64,000 nt of DNA from Uranotaenia lowii (taxonomy: Eukaryota; Arthropoda; Insecta; Diptera; Culicidae): assembly GCF_029784155.1 (NCBI RefSeq), contig NC_073693.1, positions 315,317,536 through 315,381,535 on the forward strand, given 5' to 3'. The stretch's first letter is position 1; every line of letters starts with the position of its first letter. Positions 34,845 through 45,982 of this stretch are shown here, in pieces. Made by a program: the position numbers and the translations under genes. Under the pieces are notes generated by a model. The model did no database searches and was not told the origin of the DNA. It saw nothing but the letters and a program-made list of their open reading frames with translations.

Positions 34845-37460
34845 CTTAAATTCAAACATCTCGGACTGCATAACATTAATTTGAAATCTATTCTTTGTAT
34901 ATTGAAGGTGAATGAATTAGCTTTTGATCACCTGAACTTTATTTTTTGTGTATGATCAACAGCATTGATGATAATTGTGAATTGGTGTTTGAAAAAATAA
35001 TAAAAAAAAATACATGCTTTAAGAAAAAAAAATATTTTATCGACACTTTTAGACTCCATGGTAAAATAAAAAAAATCTGATTTTCTACGGATCGTCTTCA
35101 CAGAATTTGTGTATCCATAGTTTGAGTTTCAAAATGAAATCAAAAAAGGTAATCTATTATTGTAAATTAAAAATCACACATTCAGTTGTCTGGACAATAC
35201 CCCATTCCAAATTCAATTTCAAGTGTCATCAATTTTGGGGCATAAAATTTGTTTACATATCAGTTCAACCTTGACGCCATCAGAGGAGCAGCATCCTAAC
35301 GGTTCTACTAATCTTAACCTCGGCTCCTGAATCCAGCCCCTCCTTTCGAGGGTGTAGAAAGCAATAAATTTACCCCATTTACTTGCGAAATAAATCTAAA
35401 TATTTTCCAACGGGGGGCTTCTGCGGGGTCGCGATTTGAGCGCTCTGGCTGCCAGGCGAAGGCGTGGATTTTCGAACCTAAGCTAAGCGAAATCTTCTCC
35501 GGTTGATGAAAAGCCAACGTCGACGACGAACGCTTTGAAAGGAAAACATTTTCCAGGTACTAAATTCTGAGCAGGGAGTGTCCCTGCTCTTGGGCAGGAT
35601 TCAAACATGGGTTAATGTTTGAAGACACACTGACACTGATCTACTATTAGTGTTGAAGTGCGAAAAAACATATTTAAGTATGAACGAAAATTACATTTGA
35701 CAAAAATATGTAAAATTTTAAATGGATAAGTTAAAAAAGATCTTCTGAACGGGAATTTCTAGTACACATGTACATTTTTTAGAAGTTTTTCTCACTGTCC
35801 TACCGATTAGACGATAAATTAAACGGCAAACGAGCTTTGAATTAATCCTTTTGGAAATGGTGGGCTACACAAAGCTACACAACCTTCGCAGGTGAAGCAA
35901 AACAGAACCTTTTCTTAGATGCTGTTGTATCTGTTTTCCTTTCGACGAAGAGGGAAAAAGAGAGGGGTGTCGTTTTGAAGACCCTTGTTCTGGGAAAGGT
36001 GTTGAATGAAATGCGATGAATAGCTGAATCTGAAGGAGTCTTATTTAATTGTGGATGTAATGTTACTGGTACCTACAAGAGAGCCAAGCAGAACCTAACA
36101 TATTGGAGGACCCCATGCCATGATGAGGCTTGTCGTTCTCGCAAAAGGCTATCCGTTGAGTGAGAGAAATGGGTTAAGCGTTTGTCATTTGAGTTGTAAA
36201 TTTTCGGAAGGGTTTATCATTGTTCTTCGGTTTAGTGTGATTGAGTGAATGAAGGGATTTACACATGAATAAGCAGCCTGAATAATGAAACAGAAATCAG
36301 GAGGTATAAAATGGAATGGATTGAATGGAAGCAGTTGCTTAAGACGATAATTGTTGCCTGTAAAATGTCAATGATCCTTTCTTCTTTCTGCTTGGGAATG
36401 GGATCGTTCGTAACAAAGCTGAGTGCCTTGTCGTGTTGGGTTAATCAATACGCGGAAATAACAAGTTTGTTCCTTTCGATAAGTTTATACTCCATGAACC
36501 TTATTGGTTTTTGGATTAAAAAAGTAATTAGTTTTGCTTTCAACTATAGGCTTCCTAATCCCGATTTTCGTTTTTATTTCGATGTTTAGCTCAATTGTTT
36601 CTAATTACTACTCGATAATCATAGAAAACATTTGATTATTTACTTAAAATTTAATTGTAACCAGATTATCCTAATCAATTTAAATTGCTTATAGATGATA
36701 ATATATAATGGATTGAAAACACCCGATTTAGTCTTGTTTTGTTGCCTGATATTCACTGAAATTAGTAAAATATAGATATGTTATACTATCTTTCAATCAT
36801 GTAGATGTTAATGAAAACGATTCTATCAATGATGAAGATGGAATTCCATTGTTTTGGCGTCGAACATATATATGAAGATTAAGAGCAATTAAAAGAGCGA
36901 ATGCTGTATAATGAATTCACTACTGATGCCTAAAATAAATTTAAATCTCAATCTAAATCTAAAGAAGATATTTTATGAAATAAAAGACTATCTGACAGTA
37001 ACACAGATTTGTCAAAACATAAGTTAAGTGTGTGTTAGAAATCGAAAGCAAAGAACAAAAGATAGTTGCACAAATAACACATGACGTATCACAGGACACT
37101 ACACTTAACGTTAGGATGTAACGGAAAAAAGGATTTAAAATAATCTTTTTGTCGACCGGTTTTTGCTCGATTTTGCCCATCTTCAGGACGTTGTCCGACT
37201 GATCACATAGAGAAAAAAAAATTAACACTCCAAGCAACCGCAAGTCACATATTTACTTAAATGATGACATTGAAAGTAACATATTATTTGACGAAGAGAA
37301 ACAACTTCCCAATTCCCTTGAGTGAATTATATGTGTTGAAAACGCAGGTTTCAGTGCTGGAATAGAGTTATCTTTATTCAGTGAGGTCATTAGAATACAT
37401 CCATATTAATTAGCGATAACTAATTGTCACTTTACACTTCTTATGCTCCCTAACCGGGAA
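34845..37460. other. No gene recognised
   Basis: Mixed composition. 35270-35560 and 35830-36100 look like unique sequence. The ORF at 36311-36589 is hydrophobic but has no recognised family. Confidence 0.4.
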
Positions 37461-37506
37461 AGTACTCATTTCTCAATGAGTATTCTGATATTCTTACCCA
37501 GAATAT
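37461..37506. other. Two adjacent hairpins upstream of candidate exon
   Basis: 37461-37484: ten-base arms AGTACTCATT / AATGAGTATT with a 4-nt loop and one G-T pair. 37488-37506: seven-base perfect arms ATATTCT / AGAATAT with a 5-nt loop. Confidence 0.55.
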
Positions 37507-37673
37507 CTGGCAACACTGTTGTTACCATAAACCCAATTCGAGTTTTCCCGTCTAACCGTGTAATGATGTAAACATTTGTGCCGCGTTTATCATCATCACC
37601 TGTCATCAGCAATCATTGATCTTTTGTTCTCGATTGCGAATTGAACAACAAGCAAGAGGAACCAAAACAAACA

Positions 37674-37727
37674 ATGCTTTGGTTCTGCTGCGATTGGCAG
37701 CAATGTGGGAGCGGCTCCGACGAAACC
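37674..37727 (+). CDS. Candidate first coding exon of a host gene (18 codons plus splice donor)
   Basis: An ATG in a favourable context (ACAAACAATG) opens 18 codons, MLWFCCDWQQCGSGSDET, ending exactly at a consensus donor (ACC/GTAAGT at 37728). The region upstream (37540-37670) is less AT-rich and not a recognised repeat. The downstream exon would lie further on and was not identified. The product is unknown; a cysteine-containing N-terminus alone gives no function. A chance ATG plus donor is the alternative. Confidence 0.3.
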
Positions 37728-37907
37728 GTAAGTATCAACAATATGTATACTTATTGATGAACGTGAAAGTTGCAAAAATGATTTAAATGTACGTTGTAAG
37801 CTTTCTTCCTGGCTGACTGGCCGTCTGGATGGGCTGGTACGCCTGCAGGTAAAGCTACAGAATCATAACACCACTTCAAGTTTTAGTTTCAGTTAGAGCA
37901 ACATCTT

Positions 37908-38150
37908 TGTGTGGCCTTGTGATAGCGTGTTCGATTGTCACCACGAAGATCGGGGTTTAATATCCGGGAATTTATTTTTTTCAATAAGTATTTGAGAGAC
38001 CAATCTGATGCGCTTTATGTAGGGATTGTAGAAAAAAAAAGGCATTGGGACAAAAAATTGAACACATTTCGGCAATCCACGATTTGTCAAGTTTGAAATC
38101 CGGCACGTGGCATCATGGCGGGACCATGTACTGAACATAGTAAACAATCA
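37908..38150 (+). mobile_element. Possible second SINE type with degenerate tRNA promoter
   Basis: GTGTGGCCTTGTGATAGCG could be an A box, and GGGTTTAATATCCGGG, ~40 bp later, a decayed B box. A non-tRNA body follows. No tail or target duplication is clear. Confidence 0.35.
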
Positions 38151-38639
38151 AGAAAAGGTGATATGATCTGATGCCTAGGGTGAAATTGAGATAGAGAGAT
38201 AATTTTTGCTCATTTTACGATTTTTTGGAAACTGAATTAAAAGGCCGCTGAAATCTGAATAAAAGGTCATTAAGACTTGATTTGGAACTGGAAAGTATCA
38301 ATAAGAACTTAAATTTTGAGCTGCAGCTACATTCTATTACTTCAAATCATTGATGGAGCTGAGCAAGCTTTTTGTACCTGTTTTATGGGGCTTTTGGTTG
38401 CTCGGGACTGCTTCTAACCTTTTTTACAAGATGGAAATTTGATTTCAAATCATAACAGCCGGGTTTTTGCTGCCGTGAGTGGGTTCGTCCCACAAAAACC
38501 ACCCTATGATAATACACCGAAGGCTGTGCTCATGCATTTATACACCTCACTCTTTTTCATCTTTCTCATTTTTGGTCTTTCTCCTTTATCCTTTCTCCTC
38601 GTTCTGCTTTTCCTCAATTACCAACTTCAAACTGGTACA

Positions 38640-39060
38640 GAAGACCCCGATGTACCGATTGGGTAACGCTTTCAAAGTAACTCGCACCCGTCACAACATC
38701 CCCTCCCGCAGGATTTCTAACCACCAAGACATGGCCGACTGAGAAGCTAGATTCTCGCGACACATCTCACTCACAAAATTTACAGCGTTCTTATTTTGAT
38801 GTTGTTGACGCCTTGCAACCAACCTGGGGCATAAAAATATAGCATGTTCTGCGGATTCCTCCGTATGTACGCATTCGGGTGCAGTCAGGTAAAAGTATAC
38901 CTCACCATACTTCCGATGTACCCAGTCAGAAAGTCGCGGGATTAGCATTTACGTCCAGACCGCTCCCCCTATCGCAGCTTCAACAGTGCTACGCTTGCCA
39001 GGAGAAGTCTCTTGCTACTCTTTGGACCATGGCAGTTTGGCAAAATCCAGGGTAATGAAT
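38640..39060 (-). pseudogene. R1-like LINE, 3' end of ORF2 (broken)
   Basis: Minus-strand translation gives the end of an R1-type RT: PNCHGPKSSKRLLLASVALL, then after a frame break the C-terminal Cys/His region with ECVHTEESAEHAIFLCPRL. This region follows the RT domain in R1/LOA and related LINEs. Stops and frame changes show it is dead. It lies on the same strand as the R1/LOA-like 5' part at 47579-49090; whether they are one element is unknown. Confidence 0.68.
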
Positions 39061-39980
39061 CGATGACTTTCGATGTAACTTCGCTTCAGTATTTGACGTG
39101 TGTGTGGTGTTCTTCCATTTTCTTCACCAAATTAATAGAAACTTTTCCTTTTAAATTCCTGATTGACACGACACCAAAATATTAAAACTTCACTTGAACA
39201 TCCGTTGCCACCAAAATTACTCAACAGAATGACGAGATTTTGAACCGCTCTGAGTGTTCAGCAGTTGTCTCTCTCTCTCTCTTAATGAATTTATCTCTCA
39301 CTGAACCCCTGTAGCGTTTTGGTTTTGCCCTTATAGTATTTTTGAGAAATTTCAAACCCAAAGAAATAAAAAGAACGTATCTATATTATTGATTTTCGTG
39401 TACAGCAAATAGCAAAGAAATCTTATTTCCCGTTTGATCGCAAAAGTAATTATTCATCAATTAGCTTCCAATATTTCCTACATTGCCCTCCTTCTCTACC
39501 TTTTTAAGAAAGCTCATTTTAGAAAGTTTTGGCACTTCTGATTTCTTGATAGAAAATGTTAAACCGCAGAAATCAAACATAATGCAAAACCATAATCAAT
39601 TGTATAAACAAGTTTATTTCAGTGTACATATATTCAGCCTCGTCTGAAGGTCTGAACCCTTTTCTATGTTTTAAAGGTGAATCAGTTTCCAACAAATTTG
39701 ATTGAACAGTCCTATTAGATATATCATCGCATGTAATCAAAGCCATTCGGAAAGCAATCAAAACAAACAAAAAAGAGATTGCGCGATTGCTTGTTTCGTT
39801 TGTTTGTACGTTATCGGTTATTCGGATTCCAGAAGGTATGTTTTTTCGGGTACCTAAAATTACAACACAAAAGATACGATGACACGATAGAACGTAGTGT
39901 GATATTCACAAATTGATAAATGTGAAAACAACTGGTACATACTTACTTGTTTGGAGACCTCGTTCAAACAAATGATTGTT
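39061..39980. other. Downstream flank of gypsy pol; no LTR recognised
   Basis: I looked for a direct repeat of the 45905-46272 region that would mark a pair of LTRs and found none by eye. A consensus splice donor on the minus strand (CAA/GTAAGTATG, near 39950) lies ~30 bp after the pol stop codon. A CTCTCTCTCTCT run occurs near 39270. Confidence 0.4.
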
Positions 39981-40983
39981 TTAGTGAAATACCACATAAA
40001 TATAATTATCATCAAATCTTTGTGGTTTCCTTATCCTTTCTCTGGACCGTAGGGAGCTTGTAGCAGTTGTTTTCGGCTGTTGCATTGAAATATCTGATTC
40101 CAAGATCGATGTATCATCAGGTAAGTCGATGTTAGGGTTTACATTTGAATTGTCATCCGGTTCCGGTGTGTTAATCTCAATCTTTTTTAGATCTTGGATA
40201 TTTCTGCTGTACTGCACGCCATTCGAACTCATGACGGCTACTTTTGGACCGTTCCTTGCAATTACTCTGTAGTATTCTCGTGAAAAGGTTGTGTCGGTTT
40301 TATTCTTTTTATTTTGCGCCATCAACACTTTGTCGCCCACGTTAATGTCCGATAATTTGGCTCCCCTGGAGGTATCAGCGTATATTTTACTAGACAGTTT
40401 CGATTCCGAATCTTTCTCGCGAATATCTATTCTATCCAAGGGCTTATCAACGGTTCTATTCCACAAAACTGGAAAAGTCCCCCGATATTTCCACCCGACC
40501 ATCAATTCAAAGGGTGTGACTTTGAGCCTCGCGTGAGGAATTAGGGTATTGTGGTTGTGAACATACTTCTCCAGAGACGTACGCCAGTTTAAGCCTTCCA
40601 CTTTACTTGCAGCTACCGCTTTTATTATGGCTTGGTTCTGCCTTTCAACCGCTCCATTTGATTGAGGGCTTAGTGGAATCGATTTTCTAACTTTTATTCC
40701 TTTATCTTCCCAATAATCACAAAAGGGAGAACCTTGGAAAGGAGGGCCGTTATCGCTTTGAATGATTCTCGGCAAGCCCCAGGTTTTGAAAATCTCACAC
40801 AGAGCAGTATTAGTAGATTGTGTGTCCTTGCTTCGCATTTCCACGACAGATAGGTACCTCGAGTAGGTGTCTACAGTTACGAGAAACTCGCCCGAGCCAC
40901 AATTGGGAAGTGAAAGAAAATCGATCTGGAGTATCTCCCAGGGACCGTCCGGCAAATTTCTAGAGCAAAGTGGAACTGGTGGA
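39981..40983 (-). pseudogene. Ty3/gypsy pol: integrase core and C-terminus
   Basis: Integrase catalytic triad: D in [10 protein letters not shown] in [10 protein letters not shown] and E in [12 protein letters not shown]-terminal domain follows ([12 protein letters not shown]) and an arginine-rich end ([14 protein letters not shown]) typical of Mag-like gypsy elements. It would insert retrotransposon DNA. The frame is +1/-1 relative to the upstream RT/RNase H frame; the change occurs at a run of ten A on the minus strand (40984-40993), so this part is read only after an indel or ribosomal slippage. The stop is at 39981-39983. Confidence 0.85.
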
Positions 40984-42311
40984 TTTTTTTTTTGGATAAC
41001 AAATTACATGTGTTGCATCCCTTAACAAATTTTTCGGCTGCTTGGGCTAGCCCTGGCCACCAAAAATATTCTCGCAGAATACGTTTAAGAGCCACTTCTC
41101 CAATGTGTCCACCATGTGCTGATTTCATAGCTTTCAGACGTAGACTATCAGGCAGAACTATTTTGTCGTCTTTAAATAGCATGTTCCCTAGGCAGTGTAG
41201 ACTATTCTTTTGGCTTTCGTACTTCTTCAACATGGGAGACCAATATCCGCTTTCCAATGATTTAATTACTCCTTGTAGTTCTTTATTATTTTCAGAATGT
41301 CTTTCGATGTCTTCCCACGTTATCTCCATCGAGCATGCATCCAATGCATAAAGGAAGTGATCTGTGTTGTCATCTTCAAAGGGTTCAGCGTTTTGTGTTT
41401 CTTGGATGAGCCTTGATAATGCGTCCGCAGCATTGTCTTCGCCGGCCACCCTTTCCATTTTAAAATTATAGGGCTGCAGCCGAAGTGCCCAAGATTCAGC
41501 TCTTGTTGTAGCCCTCTTGCCGATTCGGTGAACACCATTGAAAATAAATTGGTTCGCTTCGGCATCAGTTCTCACCACGAACGGTTGACCGATCAAATTA
41601 AAGGAAAAGCGTTCGATACCCCACACCACAGCGAGTGCTTCCTTCTGTGTGTGGGGATACTTTTTTTCTGTTAATGTGAGAGCTTTCGATGCACACGCTA
41701 TGATTCTAGGTGTTCCTTCACTGTCGTACTGAACCATTACTGCTCCTAATCCCATAGATGATGCATCCACAAAAAGCTCTATTCTGTCGTTTGCATTGTA
41801 ATAGCCAAGCTTTTTAATAGCATTAAGAGCTTCTTTTCGTAAGAACTCAAATTCCTTATCTCCTTCCTCATTCCAAAAAAATCTGTCGGAATTGGACAAG
41901 GCTTGTAATCGCTCTGTTTTCGATGCTCGATGCATTATAAATTTGTCCATATACGTTACCAAGCCTAAGAAGCTTTTTACTTCCGAACAATTCATTGGTC
42001 TCCTGAAGTTTCTTATCGCGTCAAGTTTACCTTCTTCTATCTCCCACCCTGTTGGCGTCAAGGTGAACCCTAGAAATTTCACTGCCTGGCTACAGAAAAT
42101 ACTTTTACCATAATTGATTTTAACATTATGCTCTGCGAGCCTTGCTTGTACTTTGGAAAGGTTTCTATCGTGCTCCTCTTTGGTTTTTCCATACACGAGA
42201 ATGTCGTCAAGATAGTTTCGACAACCTTCACATCCTTCTAGGATTATCCTTTGTAAGACTTCCTGAAAAATGTCAGGTGCGTTGCACATTCCGAAGGGAA
42301 GCCGTACATAC
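40984..42311 (-). pseudogene. Ty3/gypsy pol: RT palm/thumb, RNase H and integrase zinc finger
   Basis: Follows the intron-like segment. RT active site YLDDILVYG. RNase H acidic residues in ELFVDASSMG, KEALAVVWGIE, RTDAEA and GEDNAADALSR. Then the HHCC zinc finger of integrase, SAHGGHIGEV...FVKGCNTC. The frame is open for ~440 codons until the A-run at 40984-40993, where it shifts away from the integrase core. In a functional element this polyprotein copies the RNA into DNA in a cytoplasmic particle. Together with the stops upstream, the locus appears non-functional as an element. Confidence 0.88.
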
Positions 42312-42385
42312 CTAACAATTCAAATTGAGTTTAAAAAAAAAATGGTTAATCCATGACATTAATTTGTTTAGTGAATTACACATAC
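42312..42385 (-). other. 74-bp GT-AG intron-like insertion in the RT domain
   Basis: Minus-strand donor GTATGT (42385) and acceptor TTAG (to 42312), with a ten-T tract upstream of the acceptor. Removal leaves RT codons contiguous and in frame across a conserved RT position (FGMF / VRLPFG); unspliced, the frame stops within a few codons. The element is bounded by a 10-bp direct repeat TTAGGTATGT (42380-42389 and 42306-42315). Confidence 0.7.
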
Positions 42386-43251
42386 CTAAACATGCCAAAT
42401 TCAGTGAAAAAATTTGTTAAATGACGACATTCTGGGTCCAATTCAATATGAAAATAAGCATTTTCCAAGTCAATAGTCGAAAACCATTGAGCTCCATTCA
42501 ACTCAGCCAAAATATGCTCTAAAGTCGGCATTGCAAACGGCGTTCTGTTGATATATTTATTTGGTCCACGCAAGTCTATCACAAGTCGGATATCATCCTT
42601 TCCTTTGGGCACAACGATCATGGATGAGCAAAAAGACGTATCCATGTCATCCGTGACAGTCTCTATAATATCCGCCGAAATAAGTTGTTTCAATCTTTCT
42701 TCGACTAATGGCTTTACTGCTAGTGGTATGTTCATAAATACATTCCTGCATGGTGGTCTCGTTCTATCGTAATCGATTTTAATTGCAGGAATGTTAAATT
42801 AAGGGAACTTTGTATGTATATTAATTGACAAGAGTTGTCGGGCATCACGTTCTACCGGAACTTTTAAGCCTAACAGCAAAACGTTGTACCGTAGAGCTGT
42901 GGCTCTGCTTAGCAATGATCGAGATTCCTTCACAACGTAGAACTTTTCAACGTACACTGGACGATCTTCGGATATGTTAAGTGGTGCCTCAAAAACCGCC
43001 TAAACTTGAATTACCCCCGGAGAAGCATAGGCTTTTAACGGTCTATCTGTTATGTTATGAACGTTCAACAAGCCAGATCTAAATTCGTCATTTGCCTGTA
43101 TTGTGGAATAAATCTTCTCTGTTACTGTGTTTACTTGGGCGCCGGAATCAATAAGGAATTGGCAGACCAAGCCCGACAATCGTACTGTGATCAAACCATC
43201 TTCTTCGAATTTAGTTGCCAAAGGAGCAACTGCGTCGGTGAAGTGAGGCAG
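42386..43251 (-). pseudogene. Ty3/gypsy pol: aspartic protease and RT fingers, two in-frame stops
   Basis: The retropepsin active site is in CQFLIDSGAQVNTV (DSG type). RT fingers follow after the linker: VVPKGKDDIRLVIDLRGPNK, TIDLENAYFHIEL. The frame is continuous from 43251 to 42386 except for TAG at 43000-43002 and TAA at 42799-42801, in the protease/RT linker. The ATG usually assigned near 42735 is internal. The start at 43251 follows an AG that could be a splice acceptor (see the gag/protease finding). Mag-like gypsy lineage is inferred from sequence style. Confidence 0.82.
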
Positions 43252-43602
43252 CTAAAAAATTCAAAACGTTTTATTTTATAGTTCCCTTTTATTTTTATTT
43301 TATTTTATTTTTTTTTTAATTTGTTCATATGGTTCAAATTCAAATGTGATTCGAGTAATTTAGTGAAATTCAATCATAGCAATCAAAGTCCAATTGTCAA
43401 AAGCAAAACAGCTCAAACAAAATAATCAATTCAATCATAGTAGTTAACATTTCGTTGTTAGGAAGAGAGTTATTATAACAATATTTAAACACAAATCGAT
43501 TTGTTTGAATTATTTCCCTCACAAAAGTTAACATTTAATTCAATCATAGTAGTCAATACTGCGTTGTTAGCAGTAGAATAGAAAATGTAATTGTTTTAAC
43601 TA

Positions 43603-44417
43603 GGGTAAAATACCTAGATTTCGACAGTTTTTGCTTGTTTTGTTAGAAAAACCATGTCAATATATCAATTGACTTAGCTTTTTCATCTCAAATATGATTG
43701 GTTCAATGAATCAGACTTTTTTCTTCATTCTCTACCTTTTTTATTGATCGAAAGTTTAAACACAAAGTTTTTATTATCCTTTTACTAAAACCTTTCGATG
43801 AACTAGTTTTCGACATTCAATTTTAGTTTTCGACACAAAAAGTTTTAGTTTTCGACAAGAACATTTACACCTCCTTTGTTAGCACAGTAATATGAATGTT
43901 TGCATATTTGATTGCTTGTCTACTTCACGGCGTTTTTTACACCATGGAAACAGTATAAACATACCCAGGAAGTTGGGTGTCGAAAAATAGATTATAAGGT
44001 GAATTTTCAGCGCTAGTTTTCGACAGCTCAAAAAACAGTTGAAATTTCTTAAAATGTAAGCAAAAATGTGAAATAAATTACCGAAAACATTGATTTTCGA
44101 ACCTTATCTATCCATTAATTCCTTTTATGTTGCTTTCAATCGAATAAAAGGGGAGTTTTTTCATGATTCAAAATCATTCTTATTTGGTCGATAGCATTGA
44201 ATTTCACAGGTGATTTAGAATGTTACATTTCAATTATTGATTTACTACTTTTAAATAACTCATTTATAAAAATTTTTATATGCAACGTATACTAAACTGG
44301 GAGAACAAAAATAGCAAAATATGATCGTAGATAGCTTGAACCACCAAATAAAAAGATAAGCCTTTCATTAAAAATTTGTCGAAAACTAGCTCCTGTCGAA
44401 ATCTAGAGTATCTACCC
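43603..44417. mobile_element. 815-bp MITE with TA target duplication between gag and protease
   Basis: TA at 43601-43602 and 44418-44419. Inverted ends start GGGTA and continue with CTAGATTTCGACAG after a short variable segment. The word GTTTTCGACA recurs five or more times internally, in both halves. No transposase. It separates gag from the protease, starting 15 bp beyond the gag stop. Confidence 0.85.
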
Positions 44418-44431
44418 TAATATAAACAAAA

Positions 44432-45904
44432 TCAACCTACATTGTGATCCTTATCAATCTCTTCAATTGCAGCTATTTTCTTCGGCATAACTGTGTCCTC
44501 GTTCCGTTCGATGAGTGGCTTATTCTCCCAACGACAAGTGGTGAAACAGTGACCAAGTCGATTACATTTGCTGCAGTGCTCATTCACCCAATAACAGCTT
44601 TGCGGTGTGTGACCAAATTTATCACAACGATGGCAGCGTTCAGCTCGGCAATTTGGACCTGGTCTCCAAGGTGAGACTCGGCTATCCATGTAGCGATTAC
44701 GATCGAAAGAGCGTGCATTTGGACGATCATTCCAACGATGATCCGAAGAGAAGTTAAAACGTTCATGTGCCCGGTCGTTCCAGCGTTCATTAAACTTTTC
44801 AGACGACGTGCCGGGTCGATGAATTGGATACTCACGTTTGATTCCACGCGTATTCCTTTGGGAGAATGGGCCTTGTTCGACTTTAATCGGAGCTACAATG
44901 TTCGGTTTTTGTCCGTGTTTCATTTGAAAAAACTCCTCGTTCATACGTTCTGCCTCTATTTCGCGGACTCTATCAATCAGCTCTGTAAAAGTTCCAGTAC
45001 GACTCTGCATTCTTAAAGCCATTTCACGAATTTCGGGATTTAGAGCATGACCCGCCACTGTACTGACAATTTCGCTGAATTCTTTGTCCTCACTTAGATC
45101 GCATAGCCTAGCAATTGCTGCCACTCTAGTGACAAAATTATAATCAGATTCATTCGGAGCTTGCGAGATTAAAGCCAATTTACGACGCTGTAGCAGAGCA
45201 TTTGAGCTTGTTGCAAAATAATTTTGCAATCGGTGCAATGCATTTGAAAAGGGGCGATCAGTAGCATTCGGAGAATCATTATTGGACTTGGTGTTTTTAA
45301 AAATTTGCATTAGTTTACATCCGGCTTTGACCTTGAAAACCGTAAACTGTGTTGTTTCATCTGATACACCAGCCAATTTCATGTGGTCCATCAACAAGTC
45401 TCTCCATGTTTCGAAGGTTACGCGGTCAATTTCTTCAAAATCGTTCAATGCCTTGCATTCGGGGATATTTATTGTTGAAATAGAGATTTGATTCACTGAT
45501 GTCATAAATCGGGATTCTTCCGGAGAATTTATTGCGCATGAATAACGAGTGCTTGACGGTCCATCGTTCCTACGTATTCCTGAACTATTCGACCTTTCTT
45601 CATCATTCTGCAGTATCAGTATCATATCTTGTGCCTTTTTAAGTTCTGCGTATAACCTAACTGACCGAACTCTTTCTTCTTCCAATTCCCGTATAACTTG
45701 TTGCTCTGACATTGAACCGCACAGCCGTGTCTGCAAGGATCTGATAGTTTCTCTAGCTTTCTCTAGCTCAACATTTTGTCTTTCTGAAAGTCGTTTCTCA
45801 TCCGCCAGCTCTTTCAAAACCTGCTGCAGCCTGTTACTTGTTCCCAAGCCACTGAAAACAGGGAACACAAAAAAACAACATTTCAAATTTGTTGAACTAA
45901 ACAA
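44432..45904 (-). CDS. Ty3/gypsy Gag-like protein with two CCHC zinc knuckles
   Basis: A 490-codon open frame. The N-terminal ~100 residues form a heptad-rich coiled coil (LKELADEKRLSERQ, ELEEERVRSVRLYAELKK). A retrotransposon Gag domain follows (TFETWRDLLMDHMKLAG). Near the C-terminus are two CX2CX4HX4C knuckles (CHRCDKFGHTPQSC and CSKCNRLGHCFTTC) that would bind RNA. The first ~18 residues, from the ATG at 45904, may be intron: a pyrimidine-rich stretch ending in TTTTCAG sits just before GLGTSN. The frame is intact, unlike pol. Confidence 0.85.
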   Translation of the reverse strand: MFSSTNLKCCFFVFPVFSGLGTSNRLQQVLKELADEKRLSERQNVELEKARETIRSLQTRLCGSMSEQQVIRELEEERVRSVRLYAELKKAQDMILILQNDEERSNSSGIRRNDGPSSTRYSCAINSPEESRFMTSVNQISISTINIPECKALNDFEEIDRVTFETWRDLLMDHMKLAGVSDETTQFTVFKVKAGCKLMQIFKNTKSNNDSPNATDRPFSNALHRLQNYFATSSNALLQRRKLALISQAPNESDYNFVTRVAAIARLCDLSEDKEFSEIVSTVAGHALNPEIREMALRMQSRTGTFTELIDRVREIEAERMNEEFFQMKHGQKPNIVAPIKVEQGPFSQRNTRGIKREYPIHRPGTSSEKFNERWNDRAHERFNFSSDHRWNDRPNARSFDRNRYMDSRVSPWRPGPNCRAERCHRCDKFGHTPQSCYWVNEHCSKCNRLGHCFTTCRWENKPLIERNEDTVMPKKIAAIEEIDKDHNVG

Positions 45905-45982
45905 ATAAGGCTCAAAATAAACAGCATTAAGAAAAAGATTTTATTTAAGTCACTTCTTCTCCATCACAACCTCGTTACCATG

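Noticed and set aside
36311..36589. 92-codon hydrophobic ORF as a membrane protein gene
   Set aside because: AT-rich DNA easily gives hydrophobic frames; no family resemblance or gene context.
45951..45964. A short coding first exon spliced to gag
   Set aside because: An ATG with a GTGACT donor exists on the minus strand, but its phase does not match the gag frame after the acceptor near 45857.
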